From the NCBI GenBank assembly GCA_038232275.1, contig JBBSIC010000005.1, forward strand, positions 1 through 64,000: a stretch of DNA of 64,000 bases, in the 5' to 3' direction. The stretch is from DATLGB01 sp038232275. Lineage in GTDB: Bacteria > Actinomycetota > Thermoleophilia > Solirubrobacterales > Solirubrobacteraceae. Shown piece by piece: positions 16,971 through 25,770 of this stretch; position 1 is the stretch's first letter, and each line of letters opens with the position of its first letter. The position numbers were made by a program, and so were the translations under genes. The notes beneath the pieces were generated by a model that saw only the letters and a program-made list of their open reading frames with translations, ran no database searches and was not told the origin of the DNA.

Positions 16971-18533
16971 CTACCTGCCCTTCGCCTTGCGTCCGAGCGT
17001 CGGGCCGAGCCCACCGCCGGGGAGGTCCGGAACGTGCTGGGGCTCGACGCGGTTCGACGGCTGGGAGTCAAAGCCCGAGGTCGGTGCGGCGAGGTAGGGA
17101 AACGTGGTCGCAAACGGCTTGTCGTTGACGTCGACGCCGTCGCCCAGGGGCTTCTTGTTGCCCTTCAGGAAGCCGGCGACGACCTGCTCGTCGATGTCCA
17201 CGATGTCGTCCGCCAGCCGGCGGCCGTTGGGGAACCCGGCCGTGTCACCCCCGATGACGCCGAACCGGCTCGGCGTCATGGCCGGCGGGATGCCCAGGTT
17301 GATCTTCAGTGTGTCCGACCCGACCGGATTCTTCTTGATCTGGTTGAGGCCCGGGATACCGGTCAACAGCACCTGCACGAGGTCGGTGCGGTTGGTCGTC
17401 GGCGCGCTGACGATTCCCGGGAACAAGGCGTTGGCCACCGCCGCCAGCTCGGGGTTCAGGACGTTGCGCCCGAAGTTCTTCATGTCGTTCTCCGGAGCGG
17501 TGCGGTTGTACATGTCCTTCTTGCCCAGCGGAACGATGACCTCGTTGAACAGCGGGTTTCCGAGCCGTGACACCTGCACCTGCGGGTTGGCTCGGCGGAT
17601 GACGCGCCGACGGCCCTTCTTGCCCTTCTTCACGCGCGCGCTCCTGGTCAGCCGCGTGTCGTTGAAGCGCGCGTTGGTGACCTGCAGGGACTGGCGCTCG
17701 GTCGAGGCCCAGACGCCGACCACGGCGTTGGACGCGTCAGGGGAGCTGACGCCCTTCCGGTCCGAGGTGACCTCGGACTTCGGCACCTGCAGCACGATGG
17801 CCGAGGTGGACGTGCCGGCGAAGTCGTCCTTGCCGCCGCCGGCGGTGCCCGTGATGAAGCGGAAGTGCACCGAGTCGAAGACGTCCCCGAGGTCGACGAA
17901 GAAGGGGTCGTCGCGCTGGCCGGCGAACACCTTGCCCCCGCCGGGGAGGGCGTGGTTGCCCTCGGCGGCGAGCTTGGCGTAGTCCGGCATCGTCTTCTCC
18001 CCGACGTTGCTCGGGGGGACCGAGAGGTTGCGGGCGAGCACCTTGGAGCCGGTGCGCCTGCCGTTTCTGAACGTCTCCCGAGAGACGTCGTAGGTCTGCA
18101 CGCTGTTCAGCGTCGCGTCGTTGAACGAGTTCACCGGCGGTTTCGCGTACAGAAACGAGCTCGGGTTGCGCAGCTTCGTCTTGAACTTGAACAGGTAGCG
18201 GAGGTCCGTCTTGCCGTCGCCCGTGTTCTCGACGTTGAGGTAGTAGAAGGCGCGGTCGTCGAAGCGGAAGAAGTTCGGCCCGTTGGCCGGGTTCTGCCCC
18301 GGGATCCAGTCGCCGACGAGCGTCAGGGCGTCCGGCGCGTCCGGCGACACGAACGCGTACGTGTCCGTGTTGTCGGCGGTCGGATCGAGCATGATGTTGG
18401 GCGCCTCGCGGTGGCTGGAGGACCGGCTGGCAGGCGCGGCGACCAGGCTCACGAGCAGCGCCACCACGGCGGTGGCGAGGGCGACGAGCGCCGCGGACGG
18501 GCGTGTGGAGCGCTGGGGGCGGGAAACGGCGAT
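16971..18533 (-). CDS. DUF4331 family exported protein, probable ATC start
   Basis: 520 residues from an ATC codon at 18533 (or 498 from GTG 18467). The mature part shows the DUF4331 hallmarks SSHREAP, DPTADNTDTYAFVSPD, LTLVGDWIPGQNP and a late GIPP/DIVDIDEQVVAGFLKG region. An excellent GAGAGGAG lies 7 bases upstream of the ATC. No ATG, GTG or TTG occurs between the preceding in-frame TGA and the GTG at 18467, and that later GTG lacks a ribosome site and would cut off the basic n-region of the signal peptide (RPSAALVALATAVVALLVSLVAAPASR). First gene of the TPR and RcnA operon. Confidence 0.85.
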   Translation of the reverse strand: MAVSRPQRSTRPSAALVALATAVVALLVSLVAAPASRSSSHREAPNIMLDPTADNTDTYAFVSPDAPDALTLVGDWIPGQNPANGPNFFRFDDRAFYYLNVENTGDGKTDLRYLFKFKTKLRNPSSFLYAKPPVNSFNDATLNSVQTYDVSRETFRNGRRTGSKVLARNLSVPPSNVGEKTMPDYAKLAAEGNHALPGGGKVFAGQRDDPFFVDLGDVFDSVHFRFITGTAGGGKDDFAGTSTSAIVLQVPKSEVTSDRKGVSSPDASNAVVGVWASTERQSLQVTNARFNDTRLTRSARVKKGKKGRRRVIRRANPQVQVSRLGNPLFNEVIVPLGKKDMYNRTAPENDMKNFGRNVLNPELAAVANALFPGIVSAPTTNRTDLVQVLLTGIPGLNQIKKNPVGSDTLKINLGIPPAMTPSRFGVIGGDTAGFPNGRRLADDIVDIDEQVVAGFLKGNKKPLGDGVDVNDKPFATTFPYLAAPTSGFDSQPSNRVEPQHVPDLPGGGLGPTLGRKAKGR

Positions 18534-18762
18534 GACGGACTCCTCTCAAGCAGTGGCTCATCCGCGAGAGCTGCGTCGGGGTCTCAGCCGCCGGTCGCCG
18601 CGTGTCGTGTCATCAGGGCCAGCGCGCGCACTCCGCCTGGTGAGACGGTGCGGGCGACAGCTTGCCGCTGCTCGCAGTCTACACCGGGCGCGGCGAGCGG
18701 ATCAGCGCCGCCGCGCCATGACCTCGCCGTGATCCAGTTCGCGGAGCGCCGCGCTAGTACCG

Positions 18763-19815
18763 GTGATGCTCCGGCAAGGATCGTTGCTTTCCGTCGCGGT
18801 CATGCTCGCCGGCTGCGGTGGCCACCAGGCCTCACCCGCGGCGGCCCATCGCCCGACCCCGACGGCGTTCGCCCGCGCCGTCGCGACGGTGCGGACGGGC
18901 GTGAGCCCGGTGGCGGTCGCGATCGGCGACGGCGCGGTGTGGGTCGCCAACAACGGCGCGGGAACCGTCACCCGCATCGATCCCAGAACCCGCCGCGCCG
19001 TCGGGAGGCCGATCCGCGTCGGCGCCGGGCCCGTCGCGCTCACCGCCGCACCGAGCGGCGTCTGGGTCGCGCTGGCGAGCGGGTTCGTCGTCCGGATCGA
19101 CCCGGGCACCGGCCGCCGCGCAGGGCAGCCGGTTGCGGTCTCCGACCCGGCTGGCATAGCCGCCGACGGCGACCGTATCTGGGTGACGAGCAGGGCCGAG
19201 GACCAGCTCGTGCGCATCGACGCCCGCAGCGCGCGGATCTCCGGCCGGCCGATCGCGGTGGGGAGCGCGCCGACGGACGTGGCGGTCGGCGAGGGGGCGG
19301 TCTGGACCGCCAACTCCGGCGACGGCACCGTCACCCGCGTCGATCCGGCCACCGGCCAGCCGGGCATCCCGATCCGGGTGGCCAAGCACCACGAGCTCAA
19401 CCCCGGGGACGGCGGAGGCCCGGTCAGCCAGCCCGGTGGCGAGGTCCTTGCCCTTGCCGTCGGCGAGGGCGGCGTGTGGGTGGCCAAGACCGACAGCCGC
19501 CTGACCGCGAGCGTCGACGTCGTGCGCATCGACCCGCAGACATCCAAGGTCACCGGCGATCCGATCCGGGTCACGGGCGCGATCCCGATGCACCTCGCGG
19601 CCGGCGGCGGCGGTGTGTGGATCACCGACGTCGGGAGCATCCGCCCCGGAGCGCCGGCCCGGGAGCCATCGCTGCTGAGGATCGACCCCGGCACGCTCCA
19701 GCTCTCCGGTCGCCCCATCCGCGTAGGTGGTCAGCCCGCGGGCGTCGCCGTGGGACGCGGGCTGTGGGTCGCCAACGCCGGCGACAACACCGTCAGCGAG
19801 ATCGGCCGTCGGTGA
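18763..19815 (+). CDS. Lipoprotein beta-propeller with repeated VGxGAVWVAN blades
   Basis: 350 residues. Lipobox LAGC at residues 15-18. The rest is six or seven repeats of about 45 residues, with blades such as VAIGDGAVWVANNGAGTVTRIDP, VAVGEGAVWTANSGDGTVTRV and VAVGRGLWVANAGDNTVSEI, typical of YVTN/NHL-like propellers that bind ligands outside the membrane. Function unknown. Start at GTG 18763 or ATG 18766. The stop shares one base with the next ATG (TGATG at 19813), coupling it to DUF2294. Confidence 0.85.
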   Translation: MMLRQGSLLSVAVMLAGCGGHQASPAAAHRPTPTAFARAVATVRTGVSPVAVAIGDGAVWVANNGAGTVTRIDPRTRRAVGRPIRVGAGPVALTAAPSGVWVALASGFVVRIDPGTGRRAGQPVAVSDPAGIAADGDRIWVTSRAEDQLVRIDARSARISGRPIAVGSAPTDVAVGEGAVWTANSGDGTVTRVDPATGQPGIPIRVAKHHELNPGDGGGPVSQPGGEVLALAVGEGGVWVAKTDSRLTASVDVVRIDPQTSKVTGDPIRVTGAIPMHLAAGGGGVWITDVGSIRPGAPAREPSLLRIDPGTLQLSGRPIRVGGQPAGVAVGRGLWVANAGDNTVSEIGRR

Positions 19816-20195
19816 TGTCACCCGAGACGGCTCCGCTCGAGGGCACGCGCCTGCTGGTCGCGATCAGCAACGCCATCGTCGGCCTGCTGCGGGAGACCTC
19901 TGGGAAGGGGCCTCGCCGTTGCAGCACGCAGTGGGCCGGACGCGACGTGCTCGTCGTCCTGCTCGAGGGCGGCTTCACGGCAGCGGAGCGGACGCTCTAT
20001 GACGCCGGCGAGGGCGCGGCGGCGCGTGCCGCCAGGCAGGCGCTGCAGGACGTCCTCGAGCCACGGATGACCGGCATCGTCGAGGAGCTCACGGGACAGG
20101 CCGTGTCCGTGTGCATGAGCGCGATCCACCAGGATCCCGACTACCAGCTCGAGGCCTTCCTGCTGGCCGGCGCGGTGCTCGGCGCTACGCCGTAG
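19815..20195 (+). CDS. DUF2294 family protein
   Basis: 126 residues, cytoplasmic. Typical DUF2294 features: AISNAIVGLLRETSGKGPRR, then VLVVLLEGGFTAAERTLYDAG and VEELTGQAVSVCMSAIHQDPD. The family is often found beside membrane transport or stress genes, function unknown. Its start shares a base with the stop of the propeller lipoprotein, and its end overlaps the convergent metF gene by 11 bases. Confidence 0.88.
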   Translation: MSPETAPLEGTRLLVAISNAIVGLLRETSGKGPRRCSTQWAGRDVLVVLLEGGFTAAERTLYDAGEGAAARAARQALQDVLEPRMTGIVEELTGQAVSVCMSAIHQDPDYQLEAFLLAGAVLGATP

Positions 20196-21081
20196 CCGCG
20201 GCGCGCCAGGGCTGGAAGACTCGCAGCGCCGAGAGGATCGCGCGGGTGGCCGGCGAGCGGTTGAGCGTGAGGAAGTGGATGCCGGGCGCCCCGCCGGCGA
20301 GCAGCTCGGAGCACTGCAGCGTCGCGTAGGACACGCCGAGCTCGGCGACGGCCTCGTCGTCGCCGCGCCGCGCCTCGAGCTCGGCGAGCAGGCTCTCGGG
20401 CAGCTTGGCCGCCGAGAGCTCCGTCATCCGCTTGATGCCGGCCGAGGACAGGATCGGCATCACGCCGGGGATGATCGGCACGTCGATGCCGATCGCCCGC
20501 GCCCGGTCGACGAAGTCGAAGTAGAAGCGGTTGTCGAAGAACATCTGCGTGATCAGAAACCCGGCGCCCGCGTCGACCTTGGCCTTGAGGTGGCGCAGGT
20601 CGTCCTCGGTGGACGTGGCATGGATGTGGGTCTCCGGGAAGGCGGCACCCCCGACGGCGAAGTCGTAGTCCGCGCGCAGGATCGAGACGAGCTCGTGCGA
20701 GTACTCCAGGCCGCCGGCGGTCTTCGTCCAGCGCTCCTGGCCCTGCGGCGGGTCGCCGCGCAGGGCGAGCACGTTGAGCACCCCGGCGTCGCGCATCTGG
20801 TCAAGGGTCCGGCGCAGCTCCTGCGTGGTGGCGTTCACGCAGGTCAGGTGCGCCATGGCCTCCATCCCGAACTCCGACTTGATCCGCGTGACGATGTCGA
20901 TCGTCTTCTCGCGCGTGGAGCCGCCGGCGCCGTAGGTCACGGACACGTAGTCGGGCGCCAAGGGCCGCAGCGCGCCGAGCGCCTCGAGCAGGTTGCGCTC
21001 CCCCGCCTCGGTCTTGGGCGGAAAGAACTCGAACGAGAACAGGGGGCGGTCGGCGCCGTCGAGCAGCTCGTCAATGCGCAT
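20185..21081 (-). CDS. metF: 5,10-methylenetetrahydrofolate reductase
   Basis: 298 residues, full-length bacterial MetF. Reduces methylenetetrahydrofolate to methyl-THF with FAD, feeding methionine synthesis. SFEFFPPKTEAGERNL (catalytic Glu), PDYVSVTYGAGGSTREKT, LALRGDPPQG and FLITQMFFDNRFYFDF (FAD and folate binding) are all present. ATG at 21081; a TTG 6 bases upstream is an alternative. No MetH or MetE gene adjoins. Confidence 0.95.
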   Translation of the reverse strand: MRIDELLDGADRPLFSFEFFPPKTEAGERNLLEALGALRPLAPDYVSVTYGAGGSTREKTIDIVTRIKSEFGMEAMAHLTCVNATTQELRRTLDQMRDAGVLNVLALRGDPPQGQERWTKTAGGLEYSHELVSILRADYDFAVGGAAFPETHIHATSTEDDLRHLKAKVDAGAGFLITQMFFDNRFYFDFVDRARAIGIDVPIIPGVMPILSSAGIKRMTELSAAKLPESLLAELEARRGDDEAVAELGVSYATLQCSELLAGGAPGIHFLTLNRSPATRAILSALRVFQPWRAAATA

Positions 21082-21165
21082 GGCCAAAGCCTACGCGGAC
21101 AGCGCCTGGCGGTCTGGCGCCCCCCGGCCGTCGCCCTGCGCGCGTGGACCTTATTGTCAAAGGGC

Positions 21166-21531
21166 ATGGCCCGCCGCCGCCAGCGCCACCAGGACCAGCT
21201 GCGCGCGCCCGACGCCCAATACCGCTCCGCGGAGGGCGTGCTCGTGCTGCGCGGCGCGATGACGCCCAAGACGCGCGCGGCCTACCGCCAGTTGCACTCG
21301 GGGCAGGCGCTGGCGCCGGGCGCGACGCAGGAGGACGCCTGGCAGCGCGCGGTCGAGTTCCTGTTCGAGCGGCTCGCGGTCAGCTGGTCGGTGGCCGGCA
21401 CCGAGCCGCTGAGCCGACAGAAGGAGCTGCTCGGCCGCTTCCGCTTCGCGACGCTCGAGGAGCGCCGCTGGATCCGCGAGATCCTGCGCGAGCACCTCGC
21501 CGAGCACTTCCCCGAGCTGCCGGCGCCGTGA
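21166..21531 (+). CDS. Conserved hypothetical cytoplasmic protein
   Basis: 121 residues. The start is strongly basic (MARRRQRHQDQLR), a possible RNA contact, followed by an all-helical body (YRQLHSGQALAPGATQEDAW, RFATLEERRWIREILREHLAE). No family recognised. Its stop overlaps the GTG of the M29 peptidase gene (GTGA), so the two are coupled; it may be needed in stoichiometry with the peptidase. Confidence 0.7.
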   Translation: MARRRQRHQDQLRAPDAQYRSAEGVLVLRGAMTPKTRAAYRQLHSGQALAPGATQEDAWQRAVEFLFERLAVSWSVAGTEPLSRQKELLGRFRFATLEERRWIREILREHLAEHFPELPAP

Positions 21532-22601
21532 GCGATTCCGGCTTCGCCACGCGCCAGGCCCGGCTGCTCGCCGGCTACTGCCTCGACGTCCAGCCGGGTC
21601 AGCAGGTCGTCGTCAACGCCGGCGCCGGCGCGGCGCCGCTGATCCTCGCCCTCCAGCGCGAGATCCTCGCGCGCGGCGCGTGGCCGATCGTGCGCACCGC
21701 GCTGGCGGGCCAGGACGACTCCTGGTGGGCGGCGGCCGGCGACGCCCACCTCGACGGCTACGCGCCGCTGGACCGGCTGGAGGCCGAGACGACGGACGCC
21801 ACGGTCCGGATCGTCGCGCCCGACAACGCCACGGCACTCGCCGACGTCGACCCCGCCCGGATCGCCCGCGCGGCCCGCGCACGCACGGCGCTGCGCGAGG
21901 CGGGGCTGCACCGGCGCTGGTGCGTGACGTTGTCGCCGGTCCCGGCGCTCGCGCAGCAGGCGCGCATGGGAACCAGGGCGTTCGCGGCGCTCGTCGAACG
22001 CGCCCTGTTTTTAGACCGGCCGGATCCGATCGCGGCGTGGGGCGAGCTGCGCGACCGCCAGTCGCGGCTGATCGACATGCTCTCGCGGGCGGACGAGGTC
22101 CGCATCGAGGCTCGCGGCACCGACCTGACCCTGCACGTCGGCGGCCGTGAGTGGGTGAACTCCGACGGGAAGCGCAACATGCCATCGGGCGAGGTCTTCA
22201 CGGGTCCGCTCGAGGACTCCGCCGAGGGCACCGTGCGCTTCACCATCCCGTCGAGCCCGGGCGGGGTCGACGTCGCCGGGGTCGAGCTGCGCTTCGAGCG
22301 CGGCGTCGTGATCGAGGCGCGCGCCGAGCGCGGCGACGCCTACCTGCAGGAGACGCTCGAGACCGACCGCGGCGCCCGGCGGCTGGGCGAGATCGGCGTC
22401 GGCACCAATACCGGGATCGACCGCCCGACGGGGCTGATCCTGCTCGACGAGAAGATCGGCGGGACGGTGCACCTCGCGCTGGGCCGCAGCTACCCCGAGA
22501 CGGGCGGCCTCAACGAGAGCGCCGTGCACTGGGACCTGATCTGCGACCTGCGCGACGGCGGGCGGCTGCTGGCGGACGGCGTGCCGGTCGCGGCTGTCTG
22601 A
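21528..22601 (+). CDS. M29-family thermophilic-type metallo-aminopeptidase
   Basis: 357 residues. Matches the AmpS/AmpT (M29) group: catalytic Glu segment NMPSGEVFTGPLEDSAEG, GARRLGEIGVGTNTGIDR, then THV-like GTVHLALGRSYPETGG and the C-terminal HWDLICDLRDGG, which contribute the two-metal ligands. Cytoplasmic exopeptidase. GTG start inside the stop of the preceding gene. Shorter than the usual 400-plus because the N-terminal region is compact. Confidence 0.9.
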   Translation: MSDSGFATRQARLLAGYCLDVQPGQQVVVNAGAGAAPLILALQREILARGAWPIVRTALAGQDDSWWAAAGDAHLDGYAPLDRLEAETTDATVRIVAPDNATALADVDPARIARAARARTALREAGLHRRWCVTLSPVPALAQQARMGTRAFAALVERALFLDRPDPIAAWGELRDRQSRLIDMLSRADEVRIEARGTDLTLHVGGREWVNSDGKRNMPSGEVFTGPLEDSAEGTVRFTIPSSPGGVDVAGVELRFERGVVIEARAERGDAYLQETLETDRGARRLGEIGVGTNTGIDRPTGLILLDEKIGGTVHLALGRSYPETGGLNESAVHWDLICDLRDGGRLLADGVPVAAV

Positions 22602-22655
22602 CGACGCGCCACGCCATCGTCCCGATTGACAACTATCTGTAGCCTCGCCCCCACG

Positions 22656-24335
22656 GTGCGAGCACAGCGACGTCCATGCCGCGTGGTGGCCCTGCTCACG
22701 ACCGGCCTGGTCGCGCTGGCCTGCGCGCCGGCCGCGCACGCGAAGGCGGGAGACCTCGACGCCGCCTTCGCCGGCGACGGGCGGATCGCGCTCCCCTCCG
22801 CGGGCGCCTTCGTCCCGCGGGCCGTCGCGATCGACGGGCACCATCGGATCGTCGTCGCCGGCTACGCCTGCGAACCGTCCGCGCAGACCCGGGACGGAAC
22901 CTGCCTCATCGACGGCGACTCGAGCTTCCGCCTCGCGCGGCTGACCCGGGACGGTGGCCTGGATCCGAAGTTCGGCGCCAACGGCTTCGTGACGACCCCG
23001 ATCGGCGCCGGCCGCTCCCAGGCCTTCGACCTCACGCTGCTCAGCAACGGCAAGATCGTCGCGGGCGGCATCGCGACGGACGGCACCCGGGTGGTCTTCG
23101 CGCTCGCCCGCTACCAGCCCGACGGCGCGCTGGACCCGGGCTTCGGCACGGGCGGCGTCGTGCTCCAGCGCGTCGGTGCCGGCTACGCCGCGGCGGCCGA
23201 CGTCGCCGCCGGGCCGGGAGGCACGGTGATCGCCGCCGGGCAGGCGATCGACGGCGGCGGCGCGCGCACGGCGGTGGCCCGCTTCACCGCCGACGGCCGG
23301 CTGGACCCGGGCTTCGCGGCCGGTGGGACGCGCCTCTCCGGCCCCGCGTTCAGCTACGGCCTCGGGCTGGCGGTCACCTCCGACGGCACGATCACCGCCG
23401 CCGGCCTCGCGGGAGACTCCCCCGACCCGTCGGGCTTTCGCTTCGGCGAGCTGCGCCTCGAGCCGACGGGACAGCCCGCCGGCAGGTTCGGGACCAGCGG
23501 GTTCGCCCAGCAGCGGGTCGGGACCTCGGCCTCGTTCGCCACCGCCGTCGCGCTCCAGCCCGCGGGCGGCTGGCTCGCGTCCGGCGCCGCGACGATTCCC
23601 GACGGGCGCCAGGCGATGGCCGCCGTGCGCGGGACGGCGACCGGCGCCCTCGACAAGCACTTCGGGACCGGTGGCGCCGCGCTGGTCACCACGCTCGACG
23701 GCGCCCTCGCCAACGACCTCGTCGCGTACGCGGACCGGCGGGCGCTGCTGATCGGGCAGGCCGCCGACGGCGGCGGCTACCGGTTCGCCACGGCGCGCCT
23801 GCGCGGCGGCGGCCGGCTGGACAAGTCCTTCGGGACGGGCGGCATCGCGACGGTGGCCTGGGGCCGCTACCCCGTCGCCCGGGCGACCGCGGGCGCGCTG
23901 CAGTCCGACGGGCGGATCGTGACGGTCGGCATCGGCTGCGACAGGGGCGGGACCGGGACGCCCTGCACCGGCGGGAGGTCGGTGCTGCTCGTCGCGCGCC
24001 AGCTCGGCGGGCTGTCGGCGTCGGACGTGCACGTGTCGGGTGTGCCGGAGCGCATCAGCCGCCGGGGGCTGCGGCGCGGTCTGCGGCTGCGCGTGCGCAT
24101 CGCGTCGAGCGCCGGGCTGCGCGTCCGGCTGCTCGGCCACCGGCGGCGCGGCGGTGAGCGCTTCAAGCTGCGGGAGGTCCGCCGTCCCAGCCCGGGCCGC
24201 GCTTTCGCGCTGCGCCTGAAGCCGTCGGCGCGCGCGGTCGCGCGGGCGCGCAGCGGCCGGCTGCGCCTCGAGGTCCGCGCCACCGACAGCGCCGGAGGCA
24301 TCGCGTTGCGGCGTTTGAGCATCGTCCTGCGCTGA
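22656..24335 (+). CDS. Secreted delta-60 repeat protein
   Basis: 559 residues. Signal peptide VVALLTTGLVALACAPAAHA ends in AHA. The body is a chain of about nine repeats ending in GxLDxxFGxxG (GGLDPKFGANGFV, GALDPGFGTGGVV, GRLDPGFAAGG, GALDKHFGTGG, GRLDKSFGTGG), the delta-60/beta-propeller repeat. The C-terminal 90 residues are basic and Arg-rich. An extracellular binding protein of unknown ligand. I prefer GTG 22656 over the TTG at 22626, because the TTG extension disrupts the signal peptide. Confidence 0.85.
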   Translation: MRAQRRPCRVVALLTTGLVALACAPAAHAKAGDLDAAFAGDGRIALPSAGAFVPRAVAIDGHHRIVVAGYACEPSAQTRDGTCLIDGDSSFRLARLTRDGGLDPKFGANGFVTTPIGAGRSQAFDLTLLSNGKIVAGGIATDGTRVVFALARYQPDGALDPGFGTGGVVLQRVGAGYAAAADVAAGPGGTVIAAGQAIDGGGARTAVARFTADGRLDPGFAAGGTRLSGPAFSYGLGLAVTSDGTITAAGLAGDSPDPSGFRFGELRLEPTGQPAGRFGTSGFAQQRVGTSASFATAVALQPAGGWLASGAATIPDGRQAMAAVRGTATGALDKHFGTGGAALVTTLDGALANDLVAYADRRALLIGQAADGGGYRFATARLRGGGRLDKSFGTGGIATVAWGRYPVARATAGALQSDGRIVTVGIGCDRGGTGTPCTGGRSVLLVARQLGGLSASDVHVSGVPERISRRGLRRGLRLRVRIASSAGLRVRLLGHRRRGGERFKLREVRRPSPGRAFALRLKPSARAVARARSGRLRLEVRATDSAGGIALRRLSIVLR

Positions 24336-24357
24336 GAAGGGTTAGCGTGGCGCCGAC

Positions 24358-25770
24358 GTGCGCCGCACCAAGATCGTCGCCACCATCGGCCCCGCCTCGC
24401 GCGAACCCGAGGTCCTCGCCCAGCTCGTCGACGCGGGGATGGACGTCGCCCGGCTGAACTTCTCCCACGGCACCGCCTCCGAGCACGAGGAGACCGCCGG
24501 GCGCATCCGCGACGCGGCGAACCGCGCGGGCCGCCAGGTCGCGATCCTGCAGGACCTGCCCGGGCCCAAGCTGCGCATCGGCACCCTGCGAGAAGGCGTC
24601 GTCGACCTCAAGCCCGGCGACCTGGTCACCTTCGTCTGCGGCGGCCCGGAGCCGAGCGACGGCGACGAGCGCCACATGTACATCTCGTGGGCCGGCCTCG
24701 CCCAGGCGATCTCCGACGGCGAGGTGCTCTACCTGGCCGACGGCGCCGTCCGCCTGCGCACCGTCGCGGTCCGGCCGGGGCCCTCGGAGTTCGACGCGGT
24801 CGTCGAGATCGGCGGCACGGTCGCCTCGCGCCAGGGCCTCAACATCCCGGGCGAGGTCACCGAGCTGCCGTCGGTCCCCGAGGAGGATCTCGCGCACCTG
24901 CAGACGGGCGAGCGCATCGGCGTCGACCTCGTCGCGCTGAGCTTCGTCCGCCGCGCGGAGGAGGTCGAAGCCCTGCGCAAGCACACCCGGCTGCCGCTGA
25001 TCGCCAAGATTGAGAAGCCGCAGGCCGTGCAGCGGATCGAGGAGATCACCCACGCGTCGGACTGCCTGATGGTCGCGCGCGGCGACCTCGGCATCGAGCT
25101 GCGCATCGAGGAGGTCCCGCTCGTCCAGAAGCGCGTGATCGCGTGCGCGGGCTCGATGGCCCGTCCCGTCATCACCGCGACGCAGATGCTCGACTCCATG
25201 GTCAGCTCGTCGCGGCCCACGCGCGCCGAGGTCGCCGACGTCGCCAACGCGATCCTCGACGGCACGGACGCGGTGATGCTCTCCCAGGAGACCGCGGTCG
25301 GCCACTTCCCGGTTGAGGCCGTCCGCATGATGGCGTCGATCGCCGCGACCACCGAGAAGGCCGCGCCCTACGAGCGCTGGAACGAGACGCGCGTCAACCG
25401 CGACAAGCGCGACCCCGCCTACACCGTGGCCTGGATGGCCTGCCGGGCCGCCCACGAGCTCGGCCTCGCCGCGCTCGTCTGCCCCACGCTGTCCGGGCGC
25501 TCGGTGCGGCTGATCTCCGCCCACCGCCCGACCGTGCCGATCTACGCGCTGTCACCGGGACGCGAGACCGTGCGCCGCTGCGGGCTGATGTGGGGCGTGC
25601 AGGGCGCGTCCCTGCCGCGCTACGAGGTCACCGAGGAGCTGATCATGGCGGCGGCCCGGCGCGTGGTCGAGCTCGGCTGGGTGAAGCAGGGCGAGCGCAT
25701 CGGGGTCACCGCCGGCCTGCCGAGCGGGCGGCCGGGGACCACTTCGCTGTTTCAGATCCATCAGGCGTAG
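24358..25770 (+). CDS. pyk: Pyruvate kinase
   Basis: 470 residues, full length. Final ATP-generating step of glycolysis. Landmarks: RRTKIVATIGPASRE, LNFSHGTASEHEE (substrate Arg region), ILQDLPGPKLRIG, MVARGDLGIELRIEEV (Mg/PEP site), ITATQMLDSMVSS and the activator-domain end GLPSGRPGTTSLFQI. GTG start. Convergent with the UbiB-like gene, overlapping it by ten bases. Confidence 0.96.
   Translation: MRRTKIVATIGPASREPEVLAQLVDAGMDVARLNFSHGTASEHEETAGRIRDAANRAGRQVAILQDLPGPKLRIGTLREGVVDLKPGDLVTFVCGGPEPSDGDERHMYISWAGLAQAISDGEVLYLADGAVRLRTVAVRPGPSEFDAVVEIGGTVASRQGLNIPGEVTELPSVPEEDLAHLQTGERIGVDLVALSFVRRAEEVEALRKHTRLPLIAKIEKPQAVQRIEEITHASDCLMVARGDLGIELRIEEVPLVQKRVIACAGSMARPVITATQMLDSMVSSSRPTRAEVADVANAILDGTDAVMLSQETAVGHFPVEAVRMMASIAATTEKAAPYERWNETRVNRDKRDPAYTVAWMACRAAHELGLAALVCPTLSGRSVRLISAHRPTVPIYALSPGRETVRRCGLMWGVQGASLPRYEVTEELIMAAARRVVELGWVKQGERIGVTAGLPSGRPGTTSLFQIHQA

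Noticed and set aside
22626..22631. TTGACA before the delta-60 gene, as promoter -35 or as start codon TTG
   Set aside because: No matching -10 at 17 bases, and a TTG start would spoil the signal peptide; left unassigned.
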